From Patellaria atrata CBS 101060 (lineage: Eukaryota; Ascomycota; Dothideomycetes; Patellariales; Patellariaceae): a DNA stretch of 64,000 nucleotides. The DNA is taken from assembly GCA_010093705.1 (NCBI GenBank), contig MU006091.1, forward strand, positions 1,230,702-1,294,701, written 5' to 3'. Position 1 is the first letter of the stretch, and every line of letters starts with the position of its first letter. Below, piece by piece: positions 1 to 10,706 of this stretch. The translations under genes and the position numbers were made by a program. The notes below the pieces were generated by a model. That model was given only the letters and a program-made list of their open reading frames with translations. It did no database searches and had not been told where the DNA came from.

Positions 1-1360
1 AAAAGGCAGCAAATTGCAGCGCGTACGCAGTTTGCGATTTGATACTCCTTTACAAGCCCTCTCGGGTCTAACTAGTAAAAGAAGAAGAAGAATTAAGGAG
101 AACCTGTGTCTCTGCTGCTCTGACATAAACTTGCTGATTTGCCAGGAGTCCATAATCCATGACCCTACCTTACAGACCTCCTTTCCGACCTTTCATCATA
201 TCCCAGATAAAGATATTGTACAGTACAGCACTTGGTTGCAGTGGAAGACTGTTACTCTCCACCCTCGTGCGCTTGCTTGTCTCTCATTTCGCATATCCCC
301 CCTACAGACGAGGTGTTGAGAGAACCCATACCCTTTTCCCATACTAATAACCTGTCAAACGTCGTTACTCTTCGGACGTCCCATTGTTCGAATTGCTCTC
401 TCTTGACTCTCTTACTACAATCTTGATGCAGCATCTTCAGAGCGGGAGAGACTAGCCAGATCCGTGGAAGCACACAGGAAAAGCGCTGCACGGCTTTTTT
501 TTTTCCCTCCCTCTTGGACAACTCATCCTGCGCCTTTCACTCTCTTTCGTCGCACCCGCGGCTTTCGTCCTTGATTCTCTGCTTTGTCTTATCCGGAGAC
601 GATCGTTCAAGCAGCTTCTTTGCGTTGCTTCAGAACGCAGAGAACAGGAGAAAGAGAAGAGGAGGCTCGCTCGAGTCCTTCACAGCTTGCACGAAGTCAC
701 GAAACAAGAGAGCAATCGGAGCATCCGAGACGGCAAGAAGGGACACAAAGGGTGCTTTTTTTTTTTTTGGGTCATCCAGACGGGATTTGTTCCCCTTTTG
801 ACTGCTCTTTTATTCAAGCAGTATATCTGACTGAACCACGAGCTTACCCTGGACGGCGGCGGGCAGATCTTCTTATTACTTTGCTGCTTGGGTAGTTCTA
901 CCGCTTCGCGAACTCCCTTTCTAGGAGCATTTTAAGGGGGCCTTCTCGACTGTATTACTACCGGAATATCAACTGGAACACTGTACTCGACAAATTCGTC
1001 TTCGCATCTGATAAAAAGCTCGAATATCCGGGTGCAGCTCAGATTATTTTTCTCGGCTGTCCTTCCGGCTGCGTCCTGATCGCTGGCGCCATCGTCTGCG
1101 CGTTTTCTGGCTGGCGGATTCCTTGGTGGAAGCGAGAGGACGAGGGCCCGCGAAGCATCCGCGCTCCTTCTTGGTCTGTGGAGAGACGGTTTCCTCAAAA
1201 GAATTTGGGTGCACAGTGCACACAAAGGACGCACTGCAGCCAGCACCAGCACCAGCACCCTACCTGCCTCTGGTTCTTACTTGTTTTGCCTCCATAACCT
1301 AATACTCCAAACTTCACCCTTTACTCACCCTTTCGTTCGTTTTCATCAAAAATCCCCATT
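1..1360. other. upstream region and long leader of the RRM/R3H gene
   Basis: No protein-like frame stands out here. The stretch is pyrimidine-rich, with T-runs near 488-498 and 761-772 and a short CAGCAC repeat near 1237-1260. It probably holds the promoter and a long 5' leader of the gene starting at 1361. Several short open frames (for example 514-801 and 584-895) lack recognisable composition and could be upstream ORFs if transcribed. A TGTACAGTA motif lies at 217-225. Confidence 0.5.
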
Positions 1361-1396
1361 ATGAGCAATATGAGCAATATGAGCAATATGAGCAAC
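1361..1396 (+). repeat. tandem ATGAGCAAT repeat at the start codon
   Basis: Four copies of a 9-nt unit encode Met-Ser-Asn four times at the start of the RRM/R3H protein (the last copy reads AAC). Every copy supplies an in-frame AUG, so initiation at any of them yields nearly the same protein. Confidence 0.9.
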
Positions 1397-3331
1397 CATC
1401 ATCCTCATGAAAGTATGTATTACGATAATCCTTCCTCTCGTTCACCGGGATCCCACCGACATCAACCCAACACCCTTCATCGTCAACCATCCAGACAATT
1501 CGACGCATATGGACAATTACCATCTGGACTTTATACAGCCGAAGACCATGCCGCCAGATATGATGCTCCCCGATACAACGATAGAATGAATACCCTGCAC
1601 TCGAATTACAATGGCGCGAGCTATGACATGGGTCCATCTTCCGCATGGAACAGCTCAGCTTTCGGCCAAAATCATACATTGTCTGCTATCGGCGGCCCGT
1701 CCAGAATGAAGCCACAGACACGCGGCGGTCGAAGCGCGTTGCCCACGGTACAACCCATTCCATCCTTCCACCCGTTCTCACAACAGCTAACTCGCCATAC
1801 TCCTCAGACTTGGCTCAACCAACCCTCGCAGAATCTTCCATCCATGAATGCATTCTCTGGACTCGGCAGTGCTGCTCTGGGAGGTCCTCCGCTACGACCT
1901 GAGACTCTTGAACCTGAAATGGATGAAGAACTCATCCCTACAGCCATCGTTATCAAGAACATCCCGTTCGCAGTCAAGAAGGAGCAGCTTGTGCAGATGA
2001 TGACGGACTTGGGACTGCCCCTACCTTACGCCTTTAATTATCATTTTGATAATGGTGTTTTCCGTGGCTTGGCGTTTGCAAACTTTACCACCGCAGATGA
2101 GACTGCACTCGTCATTGGAGCTATGAACCATCTTGAGCTTCAGGGACGGAAATTGAGGGTCGAATATAAGAAGATGCTACCACAAGCTGAGCGTGAAAGG
2201 ATCGAAAGAGAGAAGCGTGAGCGTCGAGGTCAACTCGAGGAACAGCATCGTCCTATGGGAGCTTCGCAGCTTCAAAATCAAACGTCCATGTCCTCCCTCA
2301 CCTCTCACATTCCAGCCAATTCTCCTTCACCTGTGTCGGCCAGAGGAAAGCTAGGTACGTTACACAGTCCACTCCCTCTTTTAGACACGTCTGATAACCT
2401 TATAGACTTCGACCTTAACGATCCTCAACATTTACAATACTATTCTCAACTACTATTGTTCAAGGAAGATGGCAGCCGCGAGAGTCACTCCTTTCCACCA
2501 AACCTGTCCCCAACACAACGCAGGGTCGTTCACACCTTGGCTCATTATATGGGTTTGGCTCACGTATCTAAAGGAAACGGGGATCAGCGCCAAGTCCATA
2601 TCTTCCGTGCGCAACCTGTTCAGTCTAACATGAGCCCTCCTATTTCCCAAATGCCAACATCACACCTGCAAGAGTCGCAAAGACGTGGTCTGAGCCGTGC
2701 TGCTACAACGGACTTCAGCGATGTCCGTGGCTCGGAAAACTTCTACGGTGCCCTCGGCCGACAAGGATCGGGTTTACTCGGCGGCAATTTCCCAGACTCT
2801 CCCGGTGGTCTTACCGCAGCTCCCAACTTAAGAGCTGCCAAATCATACGCTGACTTGCGATCGTACACCCCATCACCGGTTCCTTCTACTGCAAGCTTTC
2901 CGGCAACATTGAATACGAATTTCGCCCGCTATAACAATGACTATAATCATGGTAACACCGGAATCAACCAAAACACAACGCCAACGGGAAGTGCAATGGC
3001 CCACCGCGAGGAAAGTCTCCTGGTTAGCGGTCTTGGTGGAATGAGTCTAGGAGGTGCTTTTGGTCAAAATGGCAGCCCTCGCGGACTTCGAGGGATGGTC
3101 TCGTGGGACCGAGAAGTTCCCGGACCGATCGGTGGCCACCGATCATTTAGCACGAACAATTACGACGATCAGTCGAGAGACAGAGGTTCAGCCCTCCCGT
3201 CCAGACAACCAAGAGGTCCAGCTCCGGAACGGGGAACTGGTTTCTCCAGGGGACGACCAAACGGTCACCACAACCGCGGTAGCGACGAATTATCCACACA
3301 ATCCGGCGTGGAGATTGTCGTGGAACATTAA
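1361..3331 (+). CDS. PIN4: RRM + R3H RNA-binding protein, PIN4/Cip2-like
   Basis: Predicted cytoplasmic RNA-binding protein, 639 aa if spliced. The N-terminal 190 residues are low-complexity. An RRM spans about 192-270, with RNP2-like AIVIKNIPF and RNP1-like GLAFANF. It is followed by a basic helix rich in ERERIEREK and then an R3H domain (from DLNDPQ, with the R-x-x-x-H pair in RRVVH), and an RGG/Gly-rich tail. RRM followed by R3H is the arrangement of yeast Pin4/Mdt1 and fission yeast Cip2, linked to stress and checkpoint responses. The frame is open end to end, but 2355-2405 (GTACGT...CTGATAAC...TATAG, 51 nt) looks like an intron. Removing it gives a clean L-D-F-D-L-N-D-P entry into R3H. 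Exons: 1361-2354 and 2406-3331. The start is the first of four in-frame ATGs in a 9-nt repeat. Confidence 0.85.
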   Translation: MSNMSNMSNMSNHHPHESMYYDNPSSRSPGSHRHQPNTLHRQPSRQFDAYGQLPSGLYTAEDHAARYDAPRYNDRMNTLHSNYNGASYDMGPSSAWNSSAFGQNHTLSAIGGPSRMKPQTRGGRSALPTVQPIPSFHPFSQQLTRHTPQTWLNQPSQNLPSMNAFSGLGSAALGGPPLRPETLEPEMDEELIPTAIVIKNIPFAVKKEQLVQMMTDLGLPLPYAFNYHFDNGVFRGLAFANFTTADETALVIGAMNHLELQGRKLRVEYKKMLPQAERERIEREKRERRGQLEEQHRPMGASQLQNQTSMSSLTSHIPANSPSPVSARGKLGTLHSPLPLLDTSDNLIDFDLNDPQHLQYYSQLLLFKEDGSRESHSFPPNLSPTQRRVVHTLAHYMGLAHVSKGNGDQRQVHIFRAQPVQSNMSPPISQMPTSHLQESQRRGLSRAATTDFSDVRGSENFYGALGRQGSGLLGGNFPDSPGGLTAAPNLRAAKSYADLRSYTPSPVPSTASFPATLNTNFARYNNDYNHGNTGINQNTTPTGSAMAHREESLLVSGLGGMSLGGAFGQNGSPRGLRGMVSWDREVPGPIGGHRSFSTNNYDDQSRDRGSALPSRQPRGPAPERGTGFSRGRPNGHHNRGSDELSTQSGVEIVVEH

Positions 3332-5185
3332 TATTCGGCAAACCTAGTCTTTTGCTTGGTTTTATTTGCCGCAACTACGAAGTCACACGAGCATCCATCA
3401 TTTCAGCAGAAACTTATGACGAGGTATTTTTGACGATCCAGTCTCATATACCAGCTCACGACGTGTACGAAGAATGACGCTACGAAAAGTAGAACTTTTG
3501 CTCATATGGGGTTCACACCTCTTTCCTTCTCTTGTTTACCCTGGCATAATACACTACGCTTGTTCTGGGTATTCGGAGGACATGAAAAAAACAAAAAAAG
3601 CATTTTTGTGGTGATACAAGGCTGGGATTGGTTGAATTTCTTCTTTTTCTTTCCCTTTTAGTGTTTGCAGCATTGTATTAGGCTACTGCGTCGCTATTTT
3701 GTCTTTTTCGACTTGATCTGCTTTTTGCCATTTTTACATTTCACTTTCAACCCTCTGTTTGCAAGTAATTCAAGAGCTCGGATGAAACATCAATGATCCC
3801 GCCATGAGACCACTGGTCACGACTTTGACGCATACACATTACCAGAAAGATTTAAAGAGATAAAGAGAACGAACTACCTAGCATAACGCGCACGGCGGGA
3901 AAGCTCATGGATACCATTACGAAAGAAAGAATTATTTCGCAAAGAACGTTAATCTGATATTCTACTTGTTCGTTTTCAGCATCGATGTCTGATTTTGCTC
4001 ACTTCCATTCTTATCTTCTTCGCGTCTACCCTTTGCCTCTTACTTTGGGGAAAGAGCAGGCGTGAAGGAGATCAACATACCCCCGATTCTAGAACACCCG
4101 AAAACTTTACCGTACCATCTACTTATTGTAATACTGCTTGCTAATGTCGGTTTATTTAGTCTTTTTATCTTATGCGCTGCTTTTACCTCATAGCTTCCAT
4201 AATCCTGTTTTTCCCGCTCTTTTTCTTGGCCCCTTCGTTTTTCTCAACCGAAGATCTAGGATAGGGCTTCTAATAGGATCTGTTTTGGATTTTGTTAGAA
4301 AGGTTGATGTGGACTTGGGGGGTTAGGGAATTCGGATAAAGAGTTATGAAGATATATTTCGAATTAAACTTTTTCGCTACTCTTTGGTGTCGTTCCTTGG
4401 TGCTTTTTGCTGTGGTGAAATATTGATGAGAACTCGTTTTGAGGGATGCGTGAGTGGGCTGGGTTTTCAATCCAAATAGTGCTTTAATCGGGCATCTCAA
4501 CACCGCGGGAGGATCGGAAGTGCCCATGGTGGAAAGCCGAACAATGGCTATTACAATCGTTGGCGTGGATGACTGACTACGCCCAACTTCGCAACTTAGG
4601 CGCGCGTCTGGATCCGAGGTATCGTAGAAAAGACGAGAGGCCCTGTGCTGAACCCATGTTCAGAAAGGTAAAGTCAAGCATGAAAGATGGAACCGAAGGT
4701 GTCCGATACACACGTGGGGAGTAAGTGATATCACACCGCCAACAACCTCAAAGAGAGTTCAGATGAGAGGAAACAGCAGTAGAGACGCTCTTTTCCCTAT
4801 CACGCTACCTTTCACATTTTACCTGAAATAAGTTGATGTTACTACCGATACAACCTGCAAAGACCATCACACCAATCGTCCCGTAGAAAGAGGTTCAAAC
4901 CGGCCCCCGTGATCCAGCCCCACGCCTACGTTGAAAGAGAAAAAGGAAAAGTCGCATCGAAATGGGAGGGTGAGTGAGGAGCAGACAGTGACGCACGGTT
5001 CGGAAACAGCACTTTGTAGCCTTTGAGGTATCTTTTACATCGTTGCAAACAAAAGGTCTGATGCCGAACATACGGACGCGTCTCTGCTGATCCCCTCCTC
5101 GAAAAATGAAGATACTCTCGTTTTACATTGCTATTTTTCTTCCACGATATAATAATAATGATAAATGAAAATCAAGCGGACACGT
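3332..5185. other. intergenic, 1.85 kb between tail-to-tail genes
   Basis: This holds the 3' end of the RRM/R3H gene and the 3' side of H2A.Z. I see no frame with protein-like composition; the ORFs at 4138-4326 and 4270-4527 look like chance. A CACGTG box lies near 4712. A short unrecognised gene cannot be excluded. Confidence 0.45.
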
Positions 5186-5883
5186 CTACGCCGACTCAGC
5201 CTTCTTGCCCTTCTTCTGCTCGACCTTGAGGAGCAGCGCGCGATTGATGTGGGGCAGGACACCGCCGAAGGCGATGGTGGCGCGGATCAGGTTGTCGAGT
5301 TCCTCGTCGCCGCGGATGGCGAGCTGGAGATGCCGGGGCGTGATGCGCTTGACCTTCAGATCCTTCGCCGCGTTGCCTGCCAGCTCGAGGACTTCGGCGG
5401 TGAGGTATTCGAGCACGGCGGTTAGGTATATCGCCGCTTTCGCCCCGATGCGGGACTTGTGACGGGTCATGTTGCGGAGGTGGCGCTTTATACGGCCGCA
5501 GGGGAACTGTTGGACGGAGATATGGATCAGTATGCGTCATAGCAGTGAACTTGGTCATGCGCGTAAACTGTTTGTATCACGCTTATATTGCGGTAAGGAT
5601 GTGAAGAGGATGGATGCAGTGCAGCCGGTTTCTTTGTTGTTGGTATAGACGTCGAGCTTTGAGCTAGGGCGTCGGCGAGCGTGCAAACAAGGAATGGGCG
5701 ACTTACTTGGAGTCCAGCTTTCGCGGAGTGGGACTTCGGGGTCTTGCTATCGCTAGCACCTCCTTTGCCGCCCGTAGACTTGCCTCCTGTCTTTCCTATT
5801 GTCGAGAATTACTGTCAGTCTAACTGCCTTGTGGAGGAGGAAGTTAGGATGTGGACTGATCGCGTACCTTTACCACCAGGCAT
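5186..5883 (-). CDS. HTZ1: histone variant H2A.Z
   Basis: H2A.Z replaces H2A in promoter-flanking nucleosomes and is deposited by SWR1-type remodellers. Three exons on the minus strand: 5868-5883, 5707-5795 and 5186-5506 (introns of 72 and 200 bp), giving 141 aa. The N-tail is Gly/Lys-rich (MPGGKGKTGGK), typical of acetylated H2A.Z tails. The histone fold follows: [14 protein letters not shown], then [20 protein letters not shown] and [20 protein letters not shown]. The GDEELD acidic patch and the LLLKVE C-terminal stretch separate it from canonical H2A (no SQE motif). The start in the tiny 16-nt first exon is set by frame and by the MPGGK tail. A CACGTG box lies at 6111-6116, about 230 bp upstream. 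No canonical histone gene is adjacent. Confidence 0.95.
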
Positions 5884-7768
5884 GATTGCTTTTGATGGAA
5901 GTTCGAGTAGAAGAAAAGTGTATGGGTATGCGCGACTGCAGTGACGGTTATATCGAGTTCGCAGAGAAGTCGGATTGTGGATTGTTGGAGATGGCGGGTC
6001 CGAGAGGAATGTTGGGTGTTGTGGTAAGGAAGGCGCGTCGCCGAACTTGATATGGCTGGATTTTCTAGTCAAGGGTCCAAGCGAGAGGCCGGACCGGAAG
6101 GCAACCCTCGCACGTGATCCAGTCCGCTTTCAAGATAAACAAAGCCCAATACTGACTGATGCGAAATGCGAATGCAATTGCTTTGAGGATGCTGAGTCGG
6201 TAAGATTGGTGTGTAGTGAACAGGTAATACTTCGGTTTTCCCTGCAAAGTCGTGTCGAGGGGCAGAACTAGATACCTTATTAATTCCTTGCTAGCATCAG
6301 AGGAGCCAATCGAAGGTCAGTAGATCATAGAATATAGCAAACAGATAGACTCTCTCCCAGTGGCGAAGTATCTTTGATGTAAGTATACTCTCTTCGAGAT
6401 GCCCAATGAACACGATTGCCAATATCTGAAGAGTGTAAATTGTGTGGAATGCAAAGAATCCGGGTGGAGACAGTACTGTAAGTACTTGTTTCGAGATAGA
6501 AGATACAATACGCTTACCATGTTGGGCCGAACCCATAGCCCTGGAAACGCTGTAGAACTTGGGGGAGTGTGATTGAGTGAGTCAAAACAGAGCGAGAAAG
6601 GACTCTTACCTAGCTAATACTCGCCTGATAGTACGTATACGGATAGATAGAAGCTGCCAGCTCAGTATGCAATCTGGAAGATACTAGGGACTGCCTTCAT
6701 AGTGAATGGCATACTCAAGACGAGCCATTCCACAGGGGAGACGGCAAATAGCCATCACGACGTGTGGGGCGTATTCCAGGCATAACAGCTGGAATTACAC
6801 AGGGAAAATCGGATAGATCGTTTAAACCCAAGCCCAAGAACATATTAGGATGTTTTTCAGTCTCAGAGGACCAAAGTTGCGTTAGATGCGTTGCATATAG
6901 AAATTTAATTCTCAGCGTGTCGTCGATATGTCTTCGGGCAGAACAGCCTTCACCGCCTTGACCGCCTTGCGCTTCTGCCACGTAATGAAGCAAACAGCAA
7001 AGTTGTTTGTCAAACGCTTTATCTTGCAAAGTACAGTAGCTCTCTTCTACGTACTCTTCCACGTCATGAATCAACGGAAAAGTTGACAAAGGGTTTATAT
7101 ATCGGACAGTAGTCCTCTTCCTCTCACCCTCTTTCTCGACATTTTTAAGTCGGTCAAAAAAGGATTGAAAAACATACTACCGTAAATGGTACAGTATCCC
7201 AGCTAAAACAATCAACGCTCATGAGCCTGAGAGATTGATATCGATTATCGAAACCCACATCGGAAATAAGAAAACACAATCAGCAATCTCCTAATTTCCA
7301 CGGAGTTGGGCTTCGACTTTACTAGCATATAGTGCTGTTAGAATGTTGCTATAATGCGAGATATCTCTTCGCGCTATCAGCTTAGGCTCATGGGTCCCAT
7401 TTTTAGCAATATGGTTCGCCATTGGATGCCCAAATAATACGTCTTATGGCTCAATGTAGTATGGTATTTCCATTACTCCTCAAAAGGAGGATTTTCGGTG
7501 GTCTTCGAGACGTATCAATGGAACCTATGATGGATGCCAGCGATATCTTTCACAGACGTATGACAAAGTTCCAAATGACCCAGGCCACGGGTAATATATC
7601 ACCGTATAATGAAACGACTTGAGAGGCGGTAACAAGCTCTACCGATGCCGGATATGACCGAAAGGGCTTTCCTGATCAAGAAATAATACATATATTTATC
7701 GTCCCTGCGCACACCAGCGGTTCCAAAATGTAGAGTGGATTTCCATGTGAGACGAAATCCTCACACAA
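5884..7768. other. gene-poor region upstream of H2A.Z
   Basis: The first few hundred bases are the probable H2A.Z promoter (CACGTG at 6111-6116). Beyond that the sequence is of average composition without a convincing frame. The minus-strand ORF at 6715-7089 (124 codons) has no recognisable motif and I do not call it. A GGTACAGTA motif occurs near 7189. Confidence 0.4.
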
Positions 7769-8363
7769 ATGACCATATATATAACGCATATATACCAAGG
7801 CACGGGGGAGAGCAAATTCTGGATCCAAGATGTTATGGATCCCAACTTGCTTCTGAACATCGACATTGTCCCGGCGTGGAGTCATGACGAGCTCAAGCGT
7901 ACGATACACGGGGCTGCCGCAGAAGTCGCGAAAACTCCTCGTACGACCCTTGAGAACCGCGTAAGCCTGTATATCCAGGATTCATGTACGGATACGTACA
8001 CGCTGGAGTTCTACGCTGGCCTGGAGAACGAGGTGTCTGCCTCATCGAAGCCGAGAAAGGGAGTCCATAAAGACAATACCCGGAAATCGAAGAGACCCCT
8101 AATAAGGTTCACGATACCATGTGCGCGTTTGCGGGTCTATTCCCCAGCACAGGAGATTTTAACAGCACTTTCTATGGGGAAGTTGGCCACTTAACCCACC
8201 TCATCCTGCTTCTTCTCGTCCAACTTATGCTATCCCTTCTCCTCATTTCGCTCCTCCACCCACAACCGATGACAACAACGGCACTCAAGTGGAGCAAGGC
8301 TTCGTACGGCCTTTGGAAACCGTGCCTCACCGGACCGTAACTACAGTTTCAAGAAGCAATTGA
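7769..8363 (+). CDS. possible lineage-specific coding fragment
   Basis: Not recognised. A frame of 141 codons (7769-8194) has protein-like composition in its middle part (DVMDPNLLLNIDIVPAW, then TLENRVSLYIQDS). A second, Pro-rich frame follows at about 8163-8363 and ends with RPLETVPHRTVTTVSRSN and a stop. The two could be exons of one gene, but the only phase-compatible junction (a GT near 8132 to AACAG near 8162) would make a 31 bp intron, shorter than any other here. The fragment may instead be a broken gene or chance. No upstream exon or clear start is visible. Confidence 0.25.
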
Positions 8364-9732
8364 CCGAACTCCGTTTGTAAATTAGCTTCTTTCTATCCCA
8401 GCAAGTTTGCTCATAGTTCCTCCTAATATTCAATCATACATCATTGCTACGGTTTACAACATAGGCAACCTTAATTTCTATGTACCTTGCCGTCGTTGCC
8501 TAAGATGAAGAATCTTGAACCATCAAGCAGAATTAAAATACTAATAAAGATACGACCAAAGATACAAACGGAATTGCTACGAATGAAAATGATATCAATG
8601 AAGACGGTACGAATGCCGCCACTACCGAGTAACTTTTCTCTAAATTCCTCCAGAAAGCCTTATTTTCGATTCTGCGGTGATTTTATACATGCAAATAGAT
8701 CCCATTCATGTGTATCTTTACGCAATTATTTACATTATCTTATGACTCAGTTTGTGGAGTCCAACCACCAGTGTTCTTCAGTCCCTTGTTAAACGGTGGC
8801 AGGATGTGCGTTTGCTTGTTGCACGTCAGGGCTGCAAAGACTTCTGGGTGAACGATTTGGAAAGTCTCAAATGAACGCTCATATGTTTTTGTGCTCTCTA
8901 TCCTTTGCTTCTGAGCTGAATTTTCGCGACCTATATTACATGATCACAGAAAACCTCAGGAAAAGGAGCCAATTAAACGCCCAGTTTTTCTAAAGTTGTT
9001 TTTCGGTCCTTCCCTTTGGAAATTGAACGCGGACGATCAGATGCTTTCTCTTTCCATTATACCTTCTGCACAAACTTTATCTGCAAGGCATAAACGAACG
9101 TATTGTCTTGGTTGGACCTAGCGACATTTCTTCAGATACCCTACCCGTTTGTATCAGGACTCATATGACTGAAAATCACCCACCTGTATATTATAAAGAC
9201 TCTCTTGTCTGTCACAGCGTTGCCTTCTCTGTTTTTTTTTTTTAAAAAAAAAATACGACAACTCTTTCGAGCTTGGCCGTGCAACTATACGCAATCAAAA
9301 ACAGACGGTATCTACAACAAGTGACAGCTCCCCGGGAAAGACGACCGTTTAAGAGACTGATATGGACGTACCAACAATAAGAAACACATACAACACATTG
9401 ACGGAAAGAAAGTAAGTCACACCACGTATGCATTCTGGACATTGTTATCCAACGTCACCACGATCACTGTCAAGAAACATTGGTAAATTGTTCTAAATCC
9501 TATAAATATCCTTTGATCGACCTCTGCTCTCTTTAGTCTCTACCTCAGCACGAACTATATCTTACCGAGTTTTATAGAAATCACGTAAAACTCAACAACT
9601 GATTTCTACGTTCGAATCCTTTCCGATCAACCATTCCGTATACCGACTTAAATTGATTTGATATCTACACCGAACATCTTCTACCCTAAAGACAACATAC
9701 CTCATTAGGGAGACTTTAAGATATTCGAGGCA
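8364..9732. other. gene-poor region
   Basis: No convincing coding frame. A run of 12 T followed directly by 10 A lies at 9232-9253. A TATA-like TATAAATA near 9500 sits about 230 bp before the small Cys-rich ORF at 9733 and may belong to its promoter. Confidence 0.4.
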
Positions 9733-9891
9733 ATGTGTTACCGCAACACATTCCATTGCAACTGCGGCAACATCGTGAAGTCGTCCTATCTAAACACTTG
9801 CGACAAGAAGGCGTTCCATCTGCCCGAGGAATTCCGTGTTTACAATTGGGAATGCTGGGATTGCATGCAGACTAGGATTAGAGGATTGTAA
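9733..9891 (+). CDS. small cysteine-rich protein, 52 aa
   Basis: The open frame encodes 52 residues starting MCYRNTFHCNCGN and ending with WECWDCMQTRIRGL and TAA. It contains six cysteines, including a C-x-C pair and a C-x-x-C pair (WECWDC), arranged like a small zinc-binding or disulfide-bonded module. Codons favour C and G at third positions (AAC, TTC, AAG, GAG), unlike the surrounding AT-rich sequence. There is no signal peptide, so a secreted effector is unlikely. A TATAAATA element lies about 230 bp upstream. Short proteins beginning MC with CxC and CxxC spacing are common unassigned ascomycete proteins, but I cannot name a family. The function is unknown, and length makes the call uncertain. 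Confidence 0.5.
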   Translation: MCYRNTFHCNCGNIVKSSYLNTCDKKAFHLPEEFRVYNWECWDCMQTRIRGL

Positions 9892-10706
9892 GAGCATCAA
9901 GGACATCGGCTCTGATGGAATGATAGGTTTGAGCATCAAGTGATTCCACACTTATCTGAAGGATAGCCTAAATTGGAGGACATATGACAGACTATTGACC
10001 TGTTCGATAGCTAAGGAGACTAATACTAACTTGATCAAACAATCTCTTGACGTGAATCCTTTCCTTGAATCTTGACGCATGTTTGCTTTATTTACGAGCG
10101 ATTCCTTGCAATTATGATGAAGTATAACGACTAGGAAAAAGGTATACAATACATAGAATTGATTTCTCGCAGTCGCCCCTTCAAGTACTTGGAGTTATCT
10201 CCAAATCATGGCCAGAACACCCTATCTTAGGTGTCACGAAACAATGAACCTGCGTCTCTTGAACGGTAGAGTGTCACATTTGCTATGACCCTCTGCAAAT
10301 GTATAACGGTCAAGCACAAGCAGAGACACCTCAGACCCTCAGTCCCGTCTGATAAGTTGTGAACGTTCCCGCTAACCGGATTTGGGGAGCACGCATTGAC
10401 CAGCCGCGAGCCGCGAGTGAAGAACCCAAAGAAAGTCATCACAACCACTTTACATTCTCCCACTACGTCTCATAGTGATAATCGCTCTTTGCTCTTCTCG
10501 TATATGTATTATTCCGTTTCTTGAAACAACTTGCCGCTTCACTTCACGTTTTTGCACGCGCGTACCCTCCACACTGTTCTGCAGGGCCCCTTTCGACCAC
10601 CTCACCTCAACTTGACCCTAGAGCTTCCCTTGCCGGGAAAAGCATCTCCTACCGCATGTCATAACACTGCGCACAACCACCCACGTGTAAAGCATTCTCG
10701 CTATTG
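9892..10706. other. intergenic, promoter side of striatin
   Basis: No coding frame is supported. A CACGTG box at about 10682 lies some 25 bp before the striatin start codon. The last 150 bp are pyrimidine-rich, as expected of a fungal core promoter and leader. Confidence 0.45.

Noticed and set aside
6715-7089. 124-codon minus-strand ORF
   Set aside because: No motif, no codon bias like neighbouring genes and no splice context; probably chance.
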